This document shows, one piece after another, positions 6,957 through 12,243 of a stretch of DNA of 12,243 bases. Source of the DNA: JACCXJ01 sp052387115 (lineage in GTDB: Bacteria; Pseudomonadota; Gammaproteobacteria; JACCXJ01); contig JBQTJM010000225.1 in NCBI GenBank assembly GCA_052387115.1, positions 1 to 12,243 of the forward strand, given 5' to 3'. The stretch's first letter is position 1, and every line of letters begins with the position of its first letter. A program made the position numbers and the translations under genes. Below the pieces are notes generated by a model. The model did not search any database, was not told where the DNA came from, and saw only the letters and a list, made by a program, of their open reading frames with translations.

Positions 6957-7759
6957 GCCCGGGCAAGGGCCGGCCGTTCCCGCCCAAGCGCCGCTTCGGC
7001 CAGCATTTCCTCACCGATCCGGATGTCATCGAGCGCATCGTCGCCGCCATCCGGCCCGTCACCGGGCAGCATCTGGTGGAGATCGGGCCGGGCCGCGGGG
7101 CGCTGACCAGGCCCTTGATCGCGACCCTCGGGGTCCTGGACGTGGTCGAGATCGATCGCGAGCTGGCCGGGACGCTGGCCCAGGACCTGGGCCCGCTCGG
7201 CGAGCTGCGGGTCCATCGCAGCGACGCGCTGCGCTTCGATTTCTCGCGACTCGCGCCCCGGGGGGACCAATTGCGGATCGTGGGCAACCTGCCCTACAAC
7301 ATCTCGACCCCGCTGCTGTTTCATCTCCTGGCGCACAGCGACGCGATCCAAGACATGGTGTTCATGCTGCAAAGGGAGGTGGCCGAGCGCATCGTGGCGG
7401 CGCCCGGCAACCGCGACTATGGGCGGCTGTCCGTCATGCTCCAGTTCCGCTGCGACGCCACCGAGCTGTTCCCGGTCGCCCCACACGCCTTCCGTCCCCA
7501 ACCGCAGGTCCATTCGACCGTGATCCGGCTGGTCCCCCGCCCGCCGCCGACCCCGGTTGCCGACCACGGCCTGTTCGAGTGCCTGGTCCGGCAGGCCTTC
7601 GGCCAGCGCCGCAAGACGCTTCGCAACGCCTTGAGGGGATGGATCGATGAGGAAAGATTCAGGCGCGCCGGGATCGACCCGATGCTGCGTCCCGAGACCC
7701 TCGCCGTCGCCGATTTCGTGCGCCTCGCAAATGGGCTGACGAGTGGGACAGGCCCCTGA
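6953..7759 (+). CDS. rsmA: 16S rRNA dimethyladenosine transferase RsmA (KsgA)
   Basis: RsmA dimethylates the two adjacent adenines (A1518/A1519, E. coli numbering) in helix 45 of 16S rRNA, using S-adenosylmethionine, late in 30S assembly. The protein has 268 residues (E. coli: 273). Visible motifs are RRFGQHFL (13-20), the SAM-binding loop VEIGPGRGALT (42-52), the acidic EIDRE (66-70), SDALRFDF (90-97) and the catalytic GNLPYNIS (111-118). The C-terminal part has FRPQPQVHSTVIRL and FGQRRKTLRNALRG. The start is GTG 6953, overlapping the pdxA stop as gtga, which implies translational coupling. Upstream in-frame codons from 6911 lie inside pdxA and are not needed. It is last in the operon; the apaG-apaH pair that often follows in enterobacteria is absent. 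Confidence 0.96.
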   Translation: MSPGKGRPFPPKRRFGQHFLTDPDVIERIVAAIRPVTGQHLVEIGPGRGALTRPLIATLGVLDVVEIDRELAGTLAQDLGPLGELRVHRSDALRFDFSRLAPRGDQLRIVGNLPYNISTPLLFHLLAHSDAIQDMVFMLQREVAERIVAAPGNRDYGRLSVMLQFRCDATELFPVAPHAFRPQPQVHSTVIRLVPRPPPTPVADHGLFECLVRQAFGQRRKTLRNALRGWIDEERFRRAGIDPMLRPETLAVADFVRLANGLTSGTGP

Positions 7760-7850
7760 GCATCAACCGGGGAACGCTGTCCGCCGGCACTCGTCCAGGC
7801 CGTGGTCGGCTCGGTATTTGGCGGCCGCGGTGACGGCAGCACCGGCACCG

Positions 7851-7884
7851 GAATAAGCCCGGGGCGGCGTTTACCGCGTTATTC
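7851..7884. repeat. Hairpin between convergent rsmA and Uma2 gene
   Basis: gaataa at 7851-7856 pairs with ttattc at 7879-7884, and gcgg (7864-7867) pairs with ccgc (7874-7877) inside it. The right arm contains the Uma2 stop codon. There is no clear T-tract, so a REP-like or other dispersed palindrome fits at least as well as an intrinsic terminator. The rest of 7760-7878 shows nothing recognisable. Confidence 0.35.
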
Positions 7885-8454
7885 GCCGACCTCCAACCAC
7901 AAGGCCGTCAGCTCCAGATGGAGATCGGTAAACGGCGCCACACTGACGACATCGTGATCTTTGTAGAGCCCGATGACCGTCCACCGGTCCTCGTGCAAGG
8001 CGAAGGTCTCCAGGGTCCGAGCCAGCGGGTCCACCAGCCATAGATAGGCCACGCCGTAGCGGGTGTAAACGGGCAGCTTGACCACGCAGTCCTTTTTTGC
8101 CGTTGCCGGGGACACGACCTCGCAGACCCAGTCCGGGACCACCTCGAAACGGTGACCGCGCGGGGGCTGCGGCAGGCGCTCGCGGCGCCAGCCGGCGATG
8201 TCGGGCACCAGCACCTCGGTGTCGCGGACGAAGTGCAACTCCGGCTCGACGATAATCCACCAGCCGCCGGGACCGCCGCGGCCTCTCTGGTAGGGCAGGT
8301 GAATCTCCGCCGCGAGAGACGTGCAAGCCGCGGCATGGGGGCCTGCGGGCCGCGGCTGGGTATAGAGCCGGCCGCCGACGATCTCTCCCACCCGGTTGTC
8401 CGGCAGGGCCATCAGCCGGTCATACGGCGTCTCTGTCGCGGCTAACGATGACAT
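7879..8454 (-). CDS. Uma2-family (DUF820) restriction-endonuclease-fold protein
   Basis: This 191-residue protein belongs to the Uma2/DUF820 family, which has a PD-(D/E)xK nuclease fold. The family is widespread, often in many copies, and its biological role is not settled. Visible signatures in order are YDRLMALPDNRVGEIVGGRL (catalytic-type Glu in EIVGG), the strand VEPELHF, VLVPDIAGWRRERLP with the core Asp, WVCEVVSPATAKKD with the core Glu, and KLPVYTRYGVAYLWLVDP followed by the LETF strand. These match a full-length member. The start is ATG 8454-8452. No ribosome binding site is evident, and an in-frame ATG at 8412-8410 (MALPDN) would remove conserved residues. It is a single gene converging on rsmA with no recognisable partner, and it interrupts otherwise conserved core gene order. 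Confidence 0.85.
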   Translation of the reverse strand: MSSLAATETPYDRLMALPDNRVGEIVGGRLYTQPRPAGPHAAACTSLAAEIHLPYQRGRGGPGGWWIIVEPELHFVRDTEVLVPDIAGWRRERLPQPPRGHRFEVVPDWVCEVVSPATAKKDCVVKLPVYTRYGVAYLWLVDPLARTLETFALHEDRWTVIGLYKDHDVVSVAPFTDLHLELTALWLEVGE

Positions 8455-8629
8455 GAACCGGTTCGGCTATTCGCCGGGGGTCGGGTGGAATTTCGGCATC
8501 TCTAAGTAGGCCTCCCTGGATAGACCTCTGGTTGGCGGCTGCTCCCCATTATACCCCGGCCGAATGCCGTCTCCCGTTCCCGCCCTCCGCCCAGTCGCCC
8601 TCTCATCCCCAAGGGCCGTATCCCTCGAA

Positions 8630-8913
8630 ATGCGTGCATCTACGTGCGTCTGGAATCACGAACCCGGGGTGATATCGCAGCGAAAGCGTTTACGGGAACG
8701 TGCCTCGCTTATTGTACGGCTGCAACCGGAGATCAAACGTCGGGTGCGCCGGGCGATCGCGGATCTGCTCGCCGACCCGTTTCGTGGACGCGCTTCATTT
8801 GGATCTCTCAGGCTTCCGTTCCAAGGTCAAGGCCCATCGCGTTCGTTACCAGATCAAATGATCGCGACGTGTGCGTGTAAGCTCGTTACGCAGGACGAAG
8901 GAGAGATGTCTGA
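8630..8913 (+). pseudogene. Frameshifted RelE/ParE-type toxin remnant
   Basis: Three consecutive frames together spell a small type II toxin. From ATG 8630 one frame gives RLQPEIKRRVRRAIADLLAD then PFRG, the usual helical hairpin. From 8790 a second frame gives ALHLDLSGFRSKVKAHRVRY then QIK and stops at 8859-8861, matching the 'LSG-x-R-S...RYRI-Y' strand region. From 8860 a third frame gives NDRDVCV, a stop, ARYAGRRRDV and a stop at 8911-8913, matching the last strand and the His/Arg-Arg-Asp-Val-Tyr tail of these toxins. At least two frameshifts and an internal stop make it inactive. The first ~25 residues are not recognisable. RelE-family toxins inhibit translation and ParE-family ones target gyrase; the remnant cannot be assigned to either. 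I see no cognate antitoxin on either side. Confidence 0.6.
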
Positions 8914-9064
8914 GAGCTTCCAGGCCCTTTTGGCCAAAACAACCGATAGGCATCGAAGCTCGGTTTGACGGATTTGGAGGTGCCATGGGTGGCTGGGTCC
9001 GGCGGCTGGCGTTACACTGGCCGCGCAAACCACCCGATCGCCACAGACGAGAGACCCCCAGCTC

Positions 9065-10096
9065 ATGCCCAAGCTCGACCGCGTCGTCCTGCCGGAGCCG
9101 ACGCCGGAGGATGCCGGCGCCGAGGAGGGCTTGCGCCCGCGCCGACTCTCGGAGTACGTCGGCCAGCGGCCGGTGCGCGAACAGCTCGAGGTCTTCATCG
9201 GCGCGGCCCGCAAGCGCCACGAGGCGCTCGACCACGTCCTCATCTTCGGTCCCCCGGGGCTCGGCAAGACCACGCTCGCCCACATCATCGCCAACGAGCT
9301 GGGGGCGAGCCTGCGCCAGACCTCCGGACCGGTCCTGGAGCGCCCCGCCGATCTCGCCGCGATCCTTACCAACCTGGAGCGCCGCGGCGTCTTGTTCATC
9401 GACGAGATCCACCGCCTGAGCCCGGTGGTCGAGGAGATCCTCTATCCCGCGCTGGAGGAGTTCCAGCTCGACATCATGATCGGCGAGGGCCCGGCGGCGC
9501 GCGCCATCCAGCTCGACCTGCAACCCTTCACCTTGGTCGGGGCCACGACCCGGGCCGGGCTCCTGACCTCGCCGTTGCGCGACCGCTTCGGGATCGTCGA
9601 ACGGCTCGAGTACTACGATGTCGCCGATCTGACCCAGATCGTCACGCGCTCGGCGCGGCTCCTCGGGGTCGAAACGGAGGCCGCCGGGGCTCATGAGCTC
9701 GCCCGGCGCTCGCGGGGCACGCCGCGCATCGCCAACCGACTCCTGAGACGGGCGCGGGACTACGCCGAGATGCGGGGCGATGGACGCATCAGCGAGGTGC
9801 TGGCCCAGGAGGCCCTGGATCTACTCAAGGTCGATCACCACGGCTTTGACCTCATGGACCAGAAGCTGCTCGTCACCCTCATCGAGAAGTTCGACGGCGG
9901 ACCGGTGGGCATCGACAACCTGGCAGCCGCCATCGGCGAGGAACGCGGCACCATCGAGGATGTCATCGAGCCGTTCCTCATCCAGCAGGGTTTCGTGATG
10001 CGCACCCCGCGCGGGCGCACCGCCACCCGCGCGGCCTTCGCGCACTTCGGCTACGCCCCGCCGGCCCGGAGCCTCGATCTGTTCGGCGGCGAGTAA
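9065..10096 (+). CDS. ruvB: Holliday junction branch-migration ATPase RuvB
   Basis: RuvB forms hexameric AAA+ motors that, with RuvA, drive Holliday-junction branch migration during recombinational repair. The product is 343 residues, close to the family norm (E. coli: 336). Motifs in order: LRPRRLSEYVGQ (23-34), Walker A GPPGLGKTT (62-70), Walker B FIDEIH (111-116), sensor 1 GATTRAG (159-165), LRDRFG (171-176) with the arginine-finger region, and sensor 2 RGTPRIANRLLRR. The C-terminal winged helix contains GGPVGIDNLAAAIGEE and a typical TPRGR element. ATG 9065 is preceded only by a weak purine run (gacgagag). ruvC and ruvA, its usual upstream partners, are not present; the toxin remnant lies there instead. 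tolQ starts 26 bases downstream. Confidence 0.97.
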   Translation: MPKLDRVVLPEPTPEDAGAEEGLRPRRLSEYVGQRPVREQLEVFIGAARKRHEALDHVLIFGPPGLGKTTLAHIIANELGASLRQTSGPVLERPADLAAILTNLERRGVLFIDEIHRLSPVVEEILYPALEEFQLDIMIGEGPAARAIQLDLQPFTLVGATTRAGLLTSPLRDRFGIVERLEYYDVADLTQIVTRSARLLGVETEAAGAHELARRSRGTPRIANRLLRRARDYAEMRGDGRISEVLAQEALDLLKVDHHGFDLMDQKLLVTLIEKFDGGPVGIDNLAAAIGEERGTIEDVIEPFLIQQGFVMRTPRGRTATRAAFAHFGYAPPARSLDLFGGE

Positions 10097-10122
10097 ACCG
10101 TCCTTGCTCGCGGTGCTACGCC

Positions 10123-10797
10123 ATGGCAGTTGACCTGTCGATGACCAGCCTGATTCTCGGAGCCAGCCTGCTCGTCAAGCTGGTAATGCTGCTCCTGCTC
10201 CTGGCCTCGCTGTGGTCATGGACGGTGATCTTCACCAAACGGGCCTTGATCCGCAGGGCTAGGCGCGATGCGGACAAGTTCGAGGAGCGCTTCTGGTCGG
10301 CCGGCGATCTGACCGTCCTCTATAACCTCATCACCCAGCGCGGCCACGAGCCGGCCGGGCTGGAACGCATCTTCGAGGCCGGGATCAAGGAGTTCGCGCG
10401 CCTGCGCCAGCAGGAGGGGATCGACCCCATGGCGATCCTGGAGGGCGCGCAACGCTCGATGCGCGTGGCCCTGAACCGCGAGATCGAGGACCTGGAGCAG
10501 TCCCTGCCTTTGCTCGCCACGGTCGGCTCGGTCAGCCCCTACATCGGGCTCTTCGGGACGGTGTGGGGGATCATGAACGCCTTTCAGGCGCTCGGGAACG
10601 TCCATCAGGCGACCCTCGCCATGGTCGCCCCCGGGATCTCCGAGGCCCTGGTCGCGACCGCCATGGGGCTCTTCGCCGCCATCCCGGCGGTGGTCGGCTA
10701 CAACCGCTACTCGAGCGAGATCGACTATCTGTTCAGCCGCTATGACATCTTTCTCGAGGAGTTCTACTCCATCTTGCACCGGCAGGCCCATAGCTGA
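10123..10797 (+). CDS. tolQ: Tol-Pal system proton-channel protein TolQ
   Basis: TolQ is the polytopic inner-membrane subunit that with TolR forms the proton-driven motor energising TolA for outer-membrane constriction at division. The product has 224 residues with three membrane segments: about 11-37 (ASLLVKLVMLLLLLASLW), about 128-156 (ATVGSVSPYIGLFGTVWGIM) and about 166-193 (MVAPGISEALVATAMGLFAA). The conserved LLATVGSVSPYIGLFGTVWG and ATAMGLFAAIPAV blocks set TolQ/ExbB membership. The ending YSILHRQA and the adjacent tolR/tolA identify TolQ rather than ExbB. The start is ATG 10123; no strong ribosome binding site is seen. An alternative ATG at 10141 would remove six residues. The stop overlaps the tolR start by one base. 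Confidence 0.96.
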   Translation: MAVDLSMTSLILGASLLVKLVMLLLLLASLWSWTVIFTKRALIRRARRDADKFEERFWSAGDLTVLYNLITQRGHEPAGLERIFEAGIKEFARLRQQEGIDPMAILEGAQRSMRVALNREIEDLEQSLPLLATVGSVSPYIGLFGTVWGIMNAFQALGNVHQATLAMVAPGISEALVATAMGLFAAIPAVVGYNRYSSEIDYLFSRYDIFLEEFYSILHRQAHS

Positions 10798-11261
10798 TGG
10801 CGCACCGCGGCTCCATCGGGTCGCGACGGCAAAGACGCCGGCGGCTGGTCTCGGACATCAACGTCGTACCGTACATCGATGTGATGCTGGTCTTGCTCAT
10901 CATCTTCATGGTCACGGCACCGCTCATCACCCAGGGGGTCAAGGTGGACCTCCCAGAGGTCGCCTCGCAGCCGGTGCCGCCGAGCGATCTGGAGCCGCTC
11001 ATCGTATCCGTGGACGCCAAGGGTAATTTCTACCTGGATTTCGGTGAGGACCGGAATGCGCCGGTCGCCCCCGAGACGCTCCTGACGCGCGTTAGTGCGG
11101 TGCTGCGCTACCGGCCCGGCGTCCCGGTCCTGGTCAACGGCGACCGCGGCGTGTCCTACGCACGCGTCCTGGAGCTCATGGCGCTCCTGCAGGGCGCCGG
11201 CGTCAAGGGCGTCGGTCTCATGACCGTACCGCCCAAGATTGGCGATCCTGGGAAGAAATAG
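10797..11261 (+). CDS. tolR: Tol-Pal system protein TolR
   Basis: TolR completes the TolQ-TolR proton motor: one membrane helix, then a periplasmic domain that can bind peptidoglycan. The product has 154 residues (E. coli: 142). A basic N-terminus (RRQRRRRLVSDINVVPYIDV) leads into the helix at about 26-46. Asp28 in YIDVMLVLLIIFM is the counterpart of the essential membrane Asp of E. coli TolR (D23). The periplasmic part shows GVKVDLPEV, PLIVSVDAKGNFYLDFG and VLVNGDRGVSYARVLELMA, as in the TolR/ExbD fold. It overlaps tolQ by one base (tgatg), indicating translational coupling, and precedes tolA by four bases. Confidence 0.96.
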   Translation: MAHRGSIGSRRQRRRRLVSDINVVPYIDVMLVLLIIFMVTAPLITQGVKVDLPEVASQPVPPSDLEPLIVSVDAKGNFYLDFGEDRNAPVAPETLLTRVSAVLRYRPGVPVLVNGDRGVSYARVLELMALLQGAGVKGVGLMTVPPKIGDPGKK

Positions 11262-11265
11262 CGCG

Positions 11266-12243
11266 ATGCGCGTCAACCGGTTCCGCTTGTTTCGATCACT
11301 CGTCCTGGCCGTCGGCATCCACGTTCTCGCGATCGGGCTCCTCATCGTGAGCCTGGATTTCACACCGCCCCCGGCGGGCCAGCCCCAGGGGACCGAGTTG
11401 GTGCAGGCCGTGACGGTCGATGAGCACAAGGTCAAGGCCGAGGTCGAGCGGCTGGAGCAGGCCGAACGACGCAAGCGCGATCAGGAACTGGCGCGGCGCC
11501 GTGCCGCCGAGCGCGAGCTGGCCGCCGCCAAGGCCAAACGGCAGGCCGAGGAACGGCGCCTGGCCGAGGTCAGGAAGGAAAAGGATGCCGTCGAGAAGGC
11601 CAAGGCCGCGGAACAGAAAGAGCTGGAGGCGACCGAAGTCAAGCGCAAAGAGGCCAAGCGCCAACAGGAAGAGGAACGCCGCGTCGCATTGGAGAAACAG
11701 CGCCTGGAAGAGGAGAAGCAGCGCGCCGAGGCCCGGTTGGCGGAGGAGAAGCGCAAACAAGCGAAGGCCGAGGGGGAGAAGAAACGCAAGGCAGCCGAGG
11801 CCAAGGCCGCGGCGGAGAAGAAACGCAAGGAAGCGGAAGCCAAAGCCGAAGCGGATCGCAAGGAAACCGAAGCCAAAGCCGAGGCGGAGAAAAAACGTCA
11901 AGAGGAAGAGCGCCTCGCGCGCGAGCTGGCGGAGCAGATCGAGGCCGAAGAGCAGGCCGCGCGCGATCAAAGCGAAATCGATCGTTTTACGCGCCTCATC
12001 CAGAATCAGATCGAGGGCGCCTTCACCAATCCGCAAAGAGGTCTCAAGTGCACGCTCCTGGTCAAGATGGTCCCGGGAGGCGACGTGGTCGATGCCAAGG
12101 TGGTACGATCGAGCGGCAATGTGCTTTTCGACCGGCAGGCCGAGCGCGCCGTCCGCAAGGCCTCGCCGCTGCACGTGCCCGACGACCCGCGGCTCTTCCA
12201 GCAGATGCGCGAGATCGAGTTCATCTTCGACCCCCAGGCCTAG
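11266..12243 (+). CDS. tolA: Tol-Pal system cell-envelope protein TolA
   Basis: TolA spans the periplasm and links the TolQR motor to TolB/Pal at the outer membrane; in many bacteria it is also an entry point for colicins and filamentous phage. The product has 325 residues. An N-terminal membrane helix lies at about 10-30 (SLVLAVGIHVLAIGLLIVSL). A long Lys/Glu/Ala-rich, presumably rod-like helical domain runs from about 55 to 235. The C-terminal TolA/TonB-type domain (about 236-325) has FTRLIQNQIEGAF, GDVVDAKVVRSSGN, LFDRQAERAVRKASPL and IEFIFDP. It resembles the Pseudomonas-type domain more than the two-cysteine E. coli one; only one Cys is visible. ATG 11266 lies four bases after the tolR stop. 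The frame also opens at a TTG (11239) inside tolR, which is less likely. The stop codon is the last codon of the window. Confidence 0.95.
   Translation: MRVNRFRLFRSLVLAVGIHVLAIGLLIVSLDFTPPPAGQPQGTELVQAVTVDEHKVKAEVERLEQAERRKRDQELARRRAAERELAAAKAKRQAEERRLAEVRKEKDAVEKAKAAEQKELEATEVKRKEAKRQQEEERRVALEKQRLEEEKQRAEARLAEEKRKQAKAEGEKKRKAAEAKAAAEKKRKEAEAKAEADRKETEAKAEAEKKRQEEERLARELAEQIEAEEQAARDQSEIDRFTRLIQNQIEGAFTNPQRGLKCTLLVKMVPGGDVVDAKVVRSSGNVLFDRQAERAVRKASPLHVPDDPRLFQQMREIEFIFDPQA

Noticed and set aside
8564..8968. A single 134-codon frame read as one hypothetical protein
   Set aside because: Only its middle part matches a protein family, and the match continues in two other frames, so the region is better explained as a broken toxin gene.
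8904..8968. A 20-codon frame (MSESFQALL...) with ribosome-binding-site-like gaaggagag, considered as an antitoxin
   Set aside because: It overlaps the toxin tail in another frame, is too short, and shows no antitoxin motif.
8914..9064. Promoter or terminator for ruvB, including the palindrome ttttggccaaaa at 8928-8939 and tacact at 9013-9018
   Set aside because: The palindrome has no loop or T-tract typical of a terminator. The -10-like hexamer has no acceptable -35 partner at the right distance. A promoter is expected here but cannot be pointed to.

Overview
The window is GC-rich chromosomal DNA whose core genes point to a gammaproteobacterium. The lptD-surA-pdxA-rsmA order, the four-cysteine LptD and a tolQ-tolR-tolA run next to ruvB are all typical of that class. 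The genus cannot be fixed from sequence alone; a Chromatiales-like or related lineage is a guess.

Layout. Positions 1-1262 are accessory and decayed. They hold the 5' end of a minus-strand gene running off the window, a region with a repeated leader of about 75 bp, and an integron-type tyrosine recombinase (IntI-like) destroyed by frameshifts, a stop codon, an insertion carrying two REP-type hairpins, and loss of most of its catalytic domain. Positions 1305-2144 (minus) encode a short-chain dehydrogenase/reductase, divergent from the next operon. Positions 2219-7759 are a compact operon lptD-surA-pdxA-rsmA. Positions 7760-9064 are a second accessory patch: a convergent Uma2-family nuclease-fold gene and a broken RelE/ParE-like toxin. 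Positions 9065-12243 carry ruvB-tolQ-tolR-tolA, all on the plus strand; tolA ends exactly at the window edge.

Functionally, LptD is the outer-membrane lipopolysaccharide translocon and SurA is the periplasmic chaperone that assembles it. PdxA (pyridoxal phosphate synthesis) and RsmA (16S rRNA dimethylation) are their usual co-transcribed partners. RuvB drives Holliday-junction branch migration. TolQRA is the proton-driven engine of the Tol-Pal envelope system; tolB and pal presumably lie just downstream.

I found no convincing undescribed multi-gene system. The points most worth a second look are the repeated integrase leader, the REP-bearing integrase wreck, a possible ACG start for pdxA, and two places where conserved gene order is interrupted.
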